Assembly: GCF_050379415.1 (NCBI RefSeq)
Contig: NZ_JBNRLS010000001.1
Coordinates: 992,001-1,056,000, forward strand
DNA length: 64,000 nucleotides
Source of the DNA: Marinobacter sp050379415
GTDB taxonomy: Bacteria; Pseudomonadota; Gammaproteobacteria; Pseudomonadales; Oleiphilaceae
Direction of reading: 5' to 3'
In this document: piece after piece, positions 52,416-60,513 of the stretch
Numbering within the stretch: position 1 is the first letter of the stretch
Layout of the letters: each line of letters begins with the position of its first letter
Made by a program: the position numbers and the translations under genes
Notes under the pieces: generated by a model
Database searches by the model: none
The model's input: the letters and a program-made list of their open reading frames with translations, nothing else
Told to the model about the DNA's origin: nothing

Positions 52416-53599
52416 TAACCAGACTTAGCGTCAGGTAGCGCTCTGGACAGCGACCACAGCCCGAGCACTGGCCCGGGCACCAGCAGCAGAACCACCCAGA
52501 CATCCAACTGGCCCCATAATCCGCTGGTCAGCCAGATGGCGGGCAGGGTCAGCCCAAAGCCGACCGCATTCATTACCGCCAGCGAAGAACCCACCGATTC
52601 CTTCGGTGCCGTTGCCGCCGCCAGTGCCGAAAACTGTGGCGAATCTGCCACCACCGCAATCCCCCAGACAACCAGCAACCCGATCAGCAAGACCGGGGCC
52701 AGCCCGTTCAACCAGGGATACAGAAGGCAAAAAGCCCCGGACACCATCAGCGCCCGCCGGGCCACCCATTCGCTGCCCAGGGTTCGGCTAAGCCGGCCGC
52801 CACCGACGCAGCCCGCAGCGCCAATGCCGATCACCGCGAACGACAGCCAGGGAACCAATGCCTCACCCTGCCCCAGACGCTGCAGTTCCCGGCCAATGAG
52901 CAAGGGTGTCAGTGTCCAGAAGGCGTAAAGCTCCCACATATGGCCGAAGTAGCCACCGGCCACCGCCCGGAACCTCGGTATCCGCAGCGCCGCCAGCCCC
53001 TGGCTGAGGGGCAGCCGGCCACTGCTTTTCGGCAGGTGCGGCCCGTCGCCCAGCAGGAACACCAGCAGCCCTCCGGCCAGAGCGAGGCAGGACGCCGCCA
53101 TCAACGGCCACTCCCAGGGCATGCCGAGCGTTGCACCGCGCATCAGGTGTGGCAGTGCCGTACCGAGAGTGAGCATGCCCACCAGCCAGGCCAGTGCGGC
53201 ACCGGCGTATTTTGGGGTCCAGGCGATGACCATTTTCATACCCAGGGGATAGATGCCGGCGAGACAAAGACCGGTGGCGAACCGCAGGAGGAAATCGAGT
53301 GGTGGCCAACCGGCGGCGAAAACAAACCCACCATTGACCAGGGCACCCAACAGGCTCGACAGGGCAAAGATCCGGCTCGCACCAAAGCGGTCCGCCAGAC
53401 CGGTCACAGCGATGGTCAGGGTACCGGCGATAAACCCCGCCTGAACCGCCAGCGTCAGCCGGCCCAGATCGGTTTCCGTCAGGCCCAGTTCCGCAGACAG
53501 CGACAACCAGACGCCATTGATACTGAACCAGAGCGAGGTGCCGAACAGCTGAGCCAGCACAATAACAGGTAAGGGATAGCGTCTTAGCAGGTCGATCAT
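52415..53599 (-). CDS. MFS transporter
   Basis: 394 residues with about 12 membrane helices. LAQLFGTSLWFSINGV begins helix 1 and GLADRFGASRIFALSS is the MFS loop 2-3 motif. It belongs to the set of MFS proteins close to cyanate/nitrate-type carriers, but the substrate cannot be named. The start of the glycosyltransferase gene overlaps its TAA by one base, so the two are coupled. Divergent from the small outer-membrane protein gene. Confidence 0.87.
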   Translation of the reverse strand: MIDLLRRYPLPVIVLAQLFGTSLWFSINGVWLSLSAELGLTETDLGRLTLAVQAGFIAGTLTIAVTGLADRFGASRIFALSSLLGALVNGGFVFAAGWPPLDFLLRFATGLCLAGIYPLGMKMVIAWTPKYAGAALAWLVGMLTLGTALPHLMRGATLGMPWEWPLMAASCLALAGGLLVFLLGDGPHLPKSSGRLPLSQGLAALRIPRFRAVAGGYFGHMWELYAFWTLTPLLIGRELQRLGQGEALVPWLSFAVIGIGAAGCVGGGRLSRTLGSEWVARRALMVSGAFCLLYPWLNGLAPVLLIGLLVVWGIAVVADSPQFSALAAATAPKESVGSSLAVMNAVGFGLTLPAIWLTSGLWGQLDVWVVLLLVPGPVLGLWSLSRALPDAKSG

Positions 53600-53769
53600 T
53601 CTTGTTGTCTTTTATGCGAGCGATGGACCAAGCCTAGCTTCACGGAGGTTGTTTCGCCCATGCTACTTTGGTGCCTGGCAAATGATTGGCAAGGCCTGGT
53701 GATTTGAAGTGGTAATATCGTTACACGGAATCTACACAACCACCAGCCACCCAGCACCGGAGCAACCGC

Positions 53770-54396
53770 ATGAATCTCCGAACTCCCATAGCTGTCCTCT
53801 TCGCATTGAGCCTGACACCGACTCCGGGATTAGCGGACGTGAGCCTTGCGCCATTTGCAGGTTTTCGTATGAGCAGTTCGGTGGATATCGAGACCGCCGG
53901 CGCCAGCACTTCAGACCAGATCGACTTCCGGGATTCCGCCAGCCAGGGGCTGGTGTTCAATTTTGATCTTGCAGAGGCCGGAAAACAGGGAGAACTCTAT
54001 TTCGGGCGGCAGAGCACCTCGGCCAGACTGGACAATGGTCTGTTCGCGCCGGGCGTGGATTCCATCGACCTTACAATCTACCAACTCCAGTTCGGCGGGC
54101 TGTATTTCCCGGGTGGCCAGAATCACGGCGGTTTTGTCTCTGGTGTGTTCGGCGTTACCCGGCTCGAACCGGACGATTCGGGGTACGAAACTCACCACCG
54201 GGCCGCCCTGTCCCTCGGTGGTGGCTATCAGTTTTTTCTGACTGAACAACTGCGCCTGCGGCTGGATCTGCGCGGCATTTATACAGCTCTGAATTCCGGA
54301 GGTTCCGCGTTCTGCTCAGGTGGCTGCGAACTCAGATTCGAAAGCAGCGGCTACCTGCAGGTGGAAGCCGCCGCAGGGCTGGCCATTCGGTTCTGA
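53770..54396 (+). CDS. Small outer-membrane beta-barrel protein, unknown function
   Basis: 208 residues. A signal peptide (AVLFALSLTPTPGLADVSL) is followed by alternating beta strands ending in an aromatic residue (AAAGLAIRF), as in OmpA/OmpX-like eight-strand barrels. Segments such as DLRGIYTALNSGGSAFCSGGCELRF contain two Cys that could form a disulfide near the C-terminus. I do not recognise a named family. Its position between MFS and arsJ genes gives no function. Confidence 0.75.
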   Translation: MNLRTPIAVLFALSLTPTPGLADVSLAPFAGFRMSSSVDIETAGASTSDQIDFRDSASQGLVFNFDLAEAGKQGELYFGRQSTSARLDNGLFAPGVDSIDLTIYQLQFGGLYFPGGQNHGGFVSGVFGVTRLEPDDSGYETHHRAALSLGGGYQFFLTEQLRLRLDLRGIYTALNSGGSAFCSGGCELRFESSGYLQVEAAAGLAIRF

Positions 54397-54403
54397 GGCC
54401 CGC

Positions 54404-55597
54404 TCAGACTGCCACTGGCCGCCGCTCGGGCAACATCATGGATAGCAGCGCAGCCGTGGCCACCAGACCGGACGATATCCACAGGCATGCCTCCAATCCG
54501 TAGGCCTGATACACCCAGCCGGACAGAATGGTGCCCAGCAAACGCCCGGCAGCATTCGACATGTAATAGAAACCCACATCCAGCGACACGCCATCGCCAC
54601 GGGCATAGCTAACAATGAGATAGCTGTGCAGGGAAGAGTTGACGGCAAACAGCACGCCAAATAACAGCAGGCCACCAACAATGACAACCTGCGGTGACCA
54701 GCCCGCCGTCAGGCCCATGGCGATTGCTGCGGGAATCAGCGCCAGGGCCGCAGCCCAGAGCACGGCAGGCTGTTTGCCTTCCCTGTTCCCGGTGATGCGC
54801 GGCGCAAGGGCCTGGATAAAGCCATAGCCGATAATCCAGGTGGCCATAAAGCCGCCCACTTTCCAGAAGTCCCAGCCGAACACCGTGTGCAGGTAGACCG
54901 GGAGAGCCACTACAAACCATACATCCCGGGCGCCGAACAGGAACATCCGTGCGCCAGAGAGCACGTTGATCGCCCGGCTCTTGGACAGGATATCGGTGAA
55001 CTTCGGTTTTGCCTTGCTCTTGCCCAGTTCCTGCTTGAGCAGGAACAGGCTGGCCAGCCACACTAGCCCCAGCACCACCGCCATGAGGATCACCGCGCCC
55101 TTGAAGCCGGCCGCCATCAGCAGCACACCGCCAAGGAAGAAACCCACTCCTTTCAGGGTGTTCTTGGAGCCCGTCAGAATGGCCACCCACTTGTACAGGG
55201 TGCCCTGCTGCTCGTCCGGGACCAGCAATTTGATGCCGCTCTTGGCGGACATCTTGTTCAGATCCTTGGCAATGCCGGACAACGCCTGCGCCGCCATTAC
55301 CCACGGTACCGTGAGCATGGCCGCCGGCACCGCCAGCATGGCCAGAGCAACAATCTGCAGGAACAGCCCGGTATTCATGGTGCGGTTCAGGCCCATGCGG
55401 GCCCCCAGGTAGCCACCGACCAGGTTGGTCACCACCCCGAAGAACTCGTAGAAGATGAACAACAGGGCGATTTCCAGCGGCGAGTAGCCGAGCTGATGGA
55501 AGTGCAGCACGACCAGCATCCGAAGGGCCCCATCCGTCAGGGTAAACGCCCAGTAGTTACCGGTGATGACCAGATACTGTCGAATTGCGGCCGTCAT
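54404..55597 (-). CDS. arsJ: Organoarsenical efflux MFS transporter ArsJ
   Basis: 397 residues with about 12 membrane helices. The start is one base after the GAPDH stop. ArsJ exports 1-arseno-3-phosphoglycerate, the unstable product made when GAPDH uses arsenate in place of phosphate; the pairing with a dedicated GAPDH gene and an arsC-arsR fusion upstream is the basis of the call. The C-terminus ends in MLPERRPVAV. Confidence 0.87.
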   Translation of the reverse strand: MTAAIRQYLVITGNYWAFTLTDGALRMLVVLHFHQLGYSPLEIALLFIFYEFFGVVTNLVGGYLGARMGLNRTMNTGLFLQIVALAMLAVPAAMLTVPWVMAAQALSGIAKDLNKMSAKSGIKLLVPDEQQGTLYKWVAILTGSKNTLKGVGFFLGGVLLMAAGFKGAVILMAVVLGLVWLASLFLLKQELGKSKAKPKFTDILSKSRAINVLSGARMFLFGARDVWFVVALPVYLHTVFGWDFWKVGGFMATWIIGYGFIQALAPRITGNREGKQPAVLWAAALALIPAAIAMGLTAGWSPQVVIVGGLLLFGVLFAVNSSLHSYLIVSYARGDGVSLDVGFYYMSNAAGRLLGTILSGWVYQAYGLEACLWISSGLVATAALLSMMLPERRPVAV

Positions 55598-55598
55598 A

Positions 55599-56603
55599 TC
55601 ACGCAGAACCTACCCTGCGCGCCAGTTCCGCGGTGCGGTTGGCGTAACCCCACTCGTTGTCATACCAGGCATAGATCTTCACCTGGGTGCCGTTGACCAC
55701 CATGGTGGACAAGGCATCCACGATGGACGAGCGCGGATCGGTCTTGTAATCGATGGACACCAGTGGACGCTCCTCGTAACCGAGGATGCCCCTCAGCTCG
55801 CCTTCCGCCGCCTCTTTCAGCAGCTCGTTGACAGTCTCCCTATCGGTGGCCTGATTAACCTCGAACACGCAGTCGGTGAGTGAGGCATTGGTCAACGGCA
55901 CCCGCACCGCATGGCCATCCAGCCGGCCTTTCAGTTCCGGGAAAATCTCGATGATGGCGGTGGCCGATCCGGTGGTGGTGGGAATCAGGGAACTGCCACA
56001 GGCCCTGGCCCGACGCAGGTCCTTGTGGGGCGCATCGATGATGGTCTGGGTATTGGTCAGGCTGTGGATGGTGGTGATGGAGCCGTGCTTGATACCCAGT
56101 TTTTCGTGAATCACCTTGACCACCGGTGCCAGGCAGTTGGTGGTGCACGAGGCGGCGGTCACGATCCGATCATTGGCCGGATCAAAGATGTCGTCGTTCA
56201 CGCCTACCACGATGTTCTTGGCCCCCGCTTCCTTGACCGGCGCAGTGACCACAACCCGCTTCACGCCCTGATCCAGATAGGCCTGCAGGACACTGACCTT
56301 CTTGTTAACGCCACTGGCCTCGATCACGAGATCGCAACCGGACCAGTCGGTCTCATCGATGCCCTTGTTATGGGTCACCCGGATACGCTGACCCTCGATA
56401 ACCATGTCCTTGCCGTCGGCAGCTGCCTCATGGCTCCAGCGGCCATGAATACTGTCAAAATTGAGCAGGTGCGCCAGGGTCCCGGCATCAGCGCCCGGGT
56501 CGTTGATGGCGACAAATTCCATGTCCGGCCACTCCCAGGCCGCACGCAACGCCAACCGGCCAATTCGGCCGAATCCGTTAATTCCTACCTTGATCTTGCT
56601 CAT
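55599..56603 (-). CDS. ArsJ-associated glyceraldehyde-3-phosphate dehydrogenase
   Basis: 334 residues. NAD site INGFGRIGRLALRAA, catalytic Cys in VTAASCTTNCLAPV, His in SITTIHSLTNTQ and the C-terminal WYDNEWGYANR motif are intact. ArsJ-linked GAPDH oxidises glyceraldehyde-3-P using arsenate to give 1-arseno-3-phosphoglycerate for export. It lies between the arsC-arsR fusion and arsJ. A housekeeping GAPDH is expected elsewhere in the genome. Confidence 0.92.
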   Translation of the reverse strand: MSKIKVGINGFGRIGRLALRAAWEWPDMEFVAINDPGADAGTLAHLLNFDSIHGRWSHEAAADGKDMVIEGQRIRVTHNKGIDETDWSGCDLVIEASGVNKKVSVLQAYLDQGVKRVVVTAPVKEAGAKNIVVGVNDDIFDPANDRIVTAASCTTNCLAPVVKVIHEKLGIKHGSITTIHSLTNTQTIIDAPHKDLRRARACGSSLIPTTTGSATAIIEIFPELKGRLDGHAVRVPLTNASLTDCVFEVNQATDRETVNELLKEAAEGELRGILGYEERPLVSIDYKTDPRSSIVDALSTMVVNGTQVKIYAWYDNEWGYANRTAELARRVGSA

Positions 56604-56643
56604 GATGTTCTCCTTGCGCGTTGGCTAATCTGTGCGTGGATAG

Positions 56644-57408
56644 TCAGGGGCACTGCACTACCGGCCGATCCGCCATGGCCTGTAATCTGGCCAGCGGCTG
56701 CTCGATCAGTGCCGCATTGTTCCGTGCGGTTTCATCCAGAACCTGCGCAATCCACTCTGGCAGTCGCGGATTAAGGTAATAATAAACCCACTGGCCCCGG
56801 CGCTCCGTTTCCAGCAGGCCGGCATCCCGGAGTGAGGCCAGATGGCGGCTGACTTTTGGCTGGGACACCTCAAAGGCCTCGGTCAGTTCGCACACGCAGA
56901 GTTTTTCCTGGTCCTTGATCAGCAACAGCGCAGCCAGGCGAAGCTCATCTCCCATCGCCTTGAACATGGTCACCGGGTTGTAGCTTGCCTGCTTCAGGCC
57001 GGTTTCTTTCTGGTGAACCAGGGTGAACAGGCCGATGCGCTCTTTCAGTTCCTTGAGGGTCAGGGCAAAAGTGGCGTGGCGGTTAGCTTCGGCAGGGTCC
57101 GGGAAGTCCCAGGCAATCTGCTGGGCTCCGGAAGCCACCAACGTGCACTCCCGGGCGGCCTTTTCACACAGGGTAATCACGTAATCCCAGTCCTGACCCT
57201 GCAACTCCGCCAGCGACTTGCTGTACAGCCCGTCGGTGGGAATACCCGCTTCCTGCAACACCTGTAGTGCCAGAGGGTGAGGCCGGGAAGGCTCAGTACC
57301 GGCACTGGCCACCTCGAACCGGTCACCGGCCATGTGCCGAAGCAGGGCTTCCGCCATCAGCGAGCGGGCGCTGTTGGCGGTACAGACGAACAAAACACGG
57401 CGCTTCAT
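56644..57408 (-). CDS. Arsenate reductase-ArsR regulator fusion
   Basis: 254 residues, one ORF with two modules. Residues 1-140 are a low-molecular-weight phosphatase-type arsenate reductase: P-loop CTANSAR (Cys9 to Arg15), second and third Cys in LCEKAAREC (Cys81, Cys88) and WDFPDP (Asp101, Asp104). Residues 145-254 are an ArsR winged helix: DELRLAALLLIKDQEKLCVCELTEAF with Cys171 and Cys173 as metalloid ligands and VSQPKVSRHLASLRDAGLL as recognition helix. The protein could both reduce arsenate and repress the arsenic genes. Divergent from arsH; first gene of the gapdh-arsJ unit. Confidence 0.9.
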   Translation of the reverse strand: MKRRVLFVCTANSARSLMAEALLRHMAGDRFEVASAGTEPSRPHPLALQVLQEAGIPTDGLYSKSLAELQGQDWDYVITLCEKAARECTLVASGAQQIAWDFPDPAEANRHATFALTLKELKERIGLFTLVHQKETGLKQASYNPVTMFKAMGDELRLAALLLIKDQEKLCVCELTEAFEVSQPKVSRHLASLRDAGLLETERRGQWVYYYLNPRLPEWIAQVLDETARNNAALIEQPLARLQAMADRPVVQCP

Positions 57409-57499
57409 ATCTCACATTCCGCATATTTGATTTTATGTATATCTATTTTTGTGCATACTATGTGCAACATCGCCCTGAGTAAAGGAATCCGCCAACAAA
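57409..57499. promoter_or_regulatory. Divergent arsenic-gene promoter
   Basis: An AT-rich 91-base gap between the arsC-arsR fusion and arsH. It contains ATTTGATTTTATGTATAT and two TGTGCA steps (TGTGCATAC, TGTGCAAC); these are candidate ArsR contact sites, but I could not fix a palindrome with confidence. Confidence 0.5.
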
Positions 57500-58216
57500 A
57501 TGAACATCCAAGACCTCCCCAACATCGATCCGGAACTGTTCAGCGCCCCCACTACGGACCGACTGTTTGAGGCAACGTCATCTTCACATCCGCCACGAAT
57601 TCTGTTGCTGTATGGCTCCCTCCGTGAGCGCTCCTTCAGCCGCCTGGCGGTGGAAGAAGCGGCCCGCTTGCTTGAGGCCATGGGCGCGGAAACCCGGGTC
57701 TTCAATCCTCGTGGCCTGCCCCTGGCCGATGCCGAGGACGCCTCCCACCCCAAGGTTCAGGAGCTGCGGGAGCTGGTGCAATGGAGTGAGGGCATGGTGT
57801 GGTGCTCCCCGGAACGCCACGGGGCCATGACCGGGATCATGAAAACCCAGATCGACTGGATTCCCCTGTCGCTGGGCGCGGTTCGGCCGACGCAGGGCAA
57901 GACCCTGGCTGTGATGCAGGTGTGCGGGGGTTCCCAGTCGTTCAATGCGGTCAACCAGTTGCGAGTTCTGGGCAGGTGGATGCGCATGGTCACCATTCCG
58001 AACCAGTCGTCGGTGCCCAAGGCGTTCATGGAATTCGACGACAACAACCGCATGAAGCCCTCGCCCTACTACGACCGCATCGTGGATGTCATGGAAGAGC
58101 TGGTAAAGTTCACCCTGCTGGTGCGGGACCGCAGTGATTACCTGACCGACCGCTATTCCGAGCGCAAGGAAAGCGCGGAGGCCTTGTCCAAGCGCGTGAA
58201 CCAACGTTCCATTTAA
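57500..58216 (+). CDS. arsH: ArsH, NADPH-dependent organoarsenical oxidase
   Basis: 238 residues. Flavodoxin-like FMN reductase fold: LLYGSLRERSFSRLAVEEAARLL is the FMN phosphate loop, and SPERHGAMTGIMKTQIDWIPLS is the conserved core. ArsH members oxidise trivalent methylarsenicals and similar compounds. It is first in the plus-strand arsenic unit, nine bases before acr3. Both N- and C-terminal extensions typical of ArsH are present. Confidence 0.93.
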   Translation: MNIQDLPNIDPELFSAPTTDRLFEATSSSHPPRILLLYGSLRERSFSRLAVEEAARLLEAMGAETRVFNPRGLPLADAEDASHPKVQELRELVQWSEGMVWCSPERHGAMTGIMKTQIDWIPLSLGAVRPTQGKTLAVMQVCGGSQSFNAVNQLRVLGRWMRMVTIPNQSSVPKAFMEFDDNNRMKPSPYYDRIVDVMEELVKFTLLVRDRSDYLTDRYSERKESAEALSKRVNQRSI

Positions 58217-58225
58217 GGATGCGCC

Positions 58226-59290
58226 ATGAGCAGTAACGAACTGACCGCTGAAGCTTCATCCGGCGGCATGGGGATTTTCGAACGCTACCTGTCGGTATGG
58301 GTGGCACTGGCGATTGTGGCCGGCGTGGCGCTGGGGCAACTGGCGCCGTCGGTGCCGGAAACCCTGTCCCGCTTCGAATACGCCCAGGTGTCCATCCCCA
58401 TCGCCATCCTGATCTGGGCGATGATTTTTCCGATGATGGCGCAGATCGATTTCAGTGCCGTTGTCGGTGTTCGCAAAGAACCAAAAGGTCTGGCCATCAC
58501 TACTACTGTGAACTGGTTGATCAAGCCGTTCACCATGTTTGCGATTGCCTGGTTTTTCCTGACCGTGGTGTTCGAGCCGCTGATTTCGCCACAGCTGGCG
58601 AGCGAGTATCTGGCCGGCGCGATCCTGTTGGGCGCCGCGCCCTGCACCGCCATGGTGTTTGTCTGGAGTTATCTTACCAAGGGCGATGCCGCCTACACCC
58701 TGGTGCAGGTGTCCCTGAACGACATCATCATGCTGTTTGCCTTCGCGCCGATTGTGGTGTTTCTGCTGGGCATCTCTGACATTCAGGTGCCCTGGGATAC
58801 GGTGCTGCTGTCGGTGGTGCTGTACATCGTCATTCCGCTTACCGCTGGCTACCTGACCCGCCGCACCCTGATTGCCCGCCATGGCCAGCGCTGGTACGAC
58901 GGGGTGTTCATGAAGCGGCTGGGGCCGGTTACGCCGGGGGCGCTGATCGTCACCCTGGTGCTGCTGTTCGCCTTCCAGGGCGAGGTAATCCTGAACAATC
59001 CGTTGCACATTGCGCTGATTGCCGTACCGCTGATCGTGCAGACCTTCCTGATCTTCTTCCTGGCCTATGGTTGGGCCCGGCTGTGGAAAGTGCGCCACTG
59101 CATTGCCGCACCCGGCGCCATGATTGGTGCCAGTAACTTCTTCGAGCTCGCCGTCGCTGCGGCTATCGCCCTGTTCGGCCTGCAGTCCGGGGCTGCGCTG
59201 GCAACGGTGGTCGGGGTGCTGGTGGAGGTGCCGCTGATGCTGGTTCTGGTGCGCATCGCCAACAAGACCCGGGACCATTTCCCTGAGTGA
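58226..59290 (+). CDS. acr3: Arsenite efflux transporter ACR3
   Basis: 354 residues with ten membrane helices. The conserved Cys140 in LLGAAPCTAMVFVWSYL is the residue required for arsenite transport in ACR3. It expels arsenite through the inner membrane using the proton gradient. AAGGA lies in the 3' end of arsH before the ATG, so both are likely co-transcribed. This is the efflux counterpart of the reductase on the other strand. Confidence 0.95.
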   Translation: MSSNELTAEASSGGMGIFERYLSVWVALAIVAGVALGQLAPSVPETLSRFEYAQVSIPIAILIWAMIFPMMAQIDFSAVVGVRKEPKGLAITTTVNWLIKPFTMFAIAWFFLTVVFEPLISPQLASEYLAGAILLGAAPCTAMVFVWSYLTKGDAAYTLVQVSLNDIIMLFAFAPIVVFLLGISDIQVPWDTVLLSVVLYIVIPLTAGYLTRRTLIARHGQRWYDGVFMKRLGPVTPGALIVTLVLLFAFQGEVILNNPLHIALIAVPLIVQTFLIFFLAYGWARLWKVRHCIAAPGAMIGASNFFELAVAAAIALFGLQSGAALATVVGVLVEVPLMLVLVRIANKTRDHFPE

Positions 59291-59300
59291 AACACGGATG

Positions 59301-59331
59301 CCAGCGCCGGAGCATCGTTGCCCGACGCTGG
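59301..59331 (+). terminator. Weak hairpin after acr3
   Basis: CCAGCG (59301-59306) and CGCTGG (59326-59331) with a 19-base loop, 10 bases after the acr3 stop. There is no T-run, so the role is uncertain. Confidence 0.3.
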
Positions 59332-59418
59332 TATCAGCCCGGTAATCTGTTCAGCCCACCCCCGCCCTGCTAATATTCCGCCCACATTTGAAGCACTGAA
59401 CCGAACGGAACCCACAGA

Positions 59419-60216
59419 ATGGATCTTTTCCAGGCCCTGTTCCTTGGCCTTCTCCAGGGACTGACCGAATTCCTGCCCATTTCCAGCTCCGCCCACCTGA
59501 TCCTGACCCCGGCGTTCTTCGGCTGGACCGATCAGGGCGTGGGGTTCGACCTGTCAGTTCACGTGGGCACGCTCCTGGCAGTGGTACTCTACTTCCGGCG
59601 GGACGTGTTCGGCATCGCCCGGGACGGACTGATCTCCGTGGCTCAGCGCAGGCTTGTCGGCCAGGGTGCCCTGGCCTGGTACCTGGTGATCGGCACCATC
59701 CCGGCGGGCCTGGCCGGACTGGCCTTGCTGGACATGATCGACAACGAACTCCGGGGCGCCTCGGTGATCTTTGTAACCACCCTGGTATTCGGCATCCTGC
59801 TCGGTATCGCCGACTGGCTGCCCAAACGCCAACGCACCCTGGACAAGCTCAACTGGAAAGATGCAGTCCTGGTGGGCATCGCCCAGGCCATGGCCCTGGT
59901 ACCCGGCACCTCCCGCTCCGGCGTCACCATCACCGCCGGCCTGTTCCTGGGAATGACCCGGGAGACCGCCTCCCGGTTCTCCTTCCTGCTGGCCATTCCC
60001 ATCATCGTATTGGCTTCGGCAGTGAAGCTGCTGGAAGTCGCTACTTCCGATGTGATGGTAGACTGGAGTGGATTTCTGATTGGTGGAGTGACGTCGTTCC
60101 TGATGGCCATTACTGCCATTCACTTCTTCCTGAAGTGGCTGAACACGGTGGGGATGTGGCCGTATGTGATCTATCGAATTGTGTTGGCGGGGGTGATTTA
60201 CGCGGTGCTGATGTAG
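59419..60216 (+). CDS. uppP: Undecaprenyl-diphosphate phosphatase
   Basis: 265 residues with about eight membrane helices. The two catalytic motifs are QGLTEFLPISSSAHL near the start and PGTSRSGVTITAGLFLGM near residue 165. It dephosphorylates undecaprenyl diphosphate to recycle the lipid carrier for peptidoglycan and other envelope polymers, and mutants are bacitracin-sensitive. The gene is monocistronic, followed by the structured repeat element. Confidence 0.96.
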   Translation: MDLFQALFLGLLQGLTEFLPISSSAHLILTPAFFGWTDQGVGFDLSVHVGTLLAVVLYFRRDVFGIARDGLISVAQRRLVGQGALAWYLVIGTIPAGLAGLALLDMIDNELRGASVIFVTTLVFGILLGIADWLPKRQRTLDKLNWKDAVLVGIAQAMALVPGTSRSGVTITAGLFLGMTRETASRFSFLLAIPIIVLASAVKLLEVATSDVMVDWSGFLIGGVTSFLMAITAIHFFLKWLNTVGMWPYVIYRIVLAGVIYAVLM

Positions 60217-60237
60217 ACATTCTGGATGTGGGGGAAG

Positions 60238-60351
60238 GCAGGTGCCGGGTAGGCCTTTCCAAAACACGCTCCTTGCGGCACGTCCATGTGACGCTTGAGC
60301 TCCGCCATCCATGGCTCCGCACAGTTTTGGAAAGGCCTACCCGGCACCTGC
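60238..60351 (-). repeat. Structured intergenic element 1 (sense on minus strand)
   Basis: 28-base perfect inverted arms (60238-60265 and 60324-60351; left arm begins GCAGGTGCCGGGTAGGCC) enclose a 58-base core. On the minus strand the core has hairpin GCCA-TGGA-TGGC (60304-60315), linker TCAAGCG, hairpin CACATGGACGTG (60279-60290) and AGCGTGT. The same core order occurs in element 2. GGA triplets occur six times in the core and arms. It lies after uppP and beyond the 3' end of uvrD. Confidence 0.8.
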
Positions 60352-60372
60352 CCCAAGCTCGGAGAAACCCAA

Positions 60373-60402
60373 GGGGTCAGATGAAGGCTTTCATCTGACC
60401 CC
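60373..60402. repeat. GGGGTCAGA palindrome, copy 3 (TGAAGG type)
   Basis: 30 bases with arm GGGGTCAGATGAAGG, one central mismatch. GTTTTT follows on the plus strand, so it can terminate uppP transcription. 59 bases before copy 4. Confidence 0.85.
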
Positions 60403-60431
60403 GTTTTTACCGCGGAGTCAGACCCGAAAGT

Positions 60432-60461
60432 GGGGTCAGAAGAACGCTTTCTTCTGACCCC
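60432..60461. repeat. GGGGTCAGA palindrome, copy 4 (AGAAGG type)
   Basis: 30 bases with left arm GGGGTCAGAAGAACG, matching copy 1 except for one base. TTTTT follows on the plus strand. This locus thus carries one palindrome of each type, as does the 38.6-kb locus. Confidence 0.85.
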
Positions 60462-60513
60462 TTTTTCATGCCGGAAAGCCTCACCAGCCCTCTGCTACCC
60501 CCCCAAAAAAACC

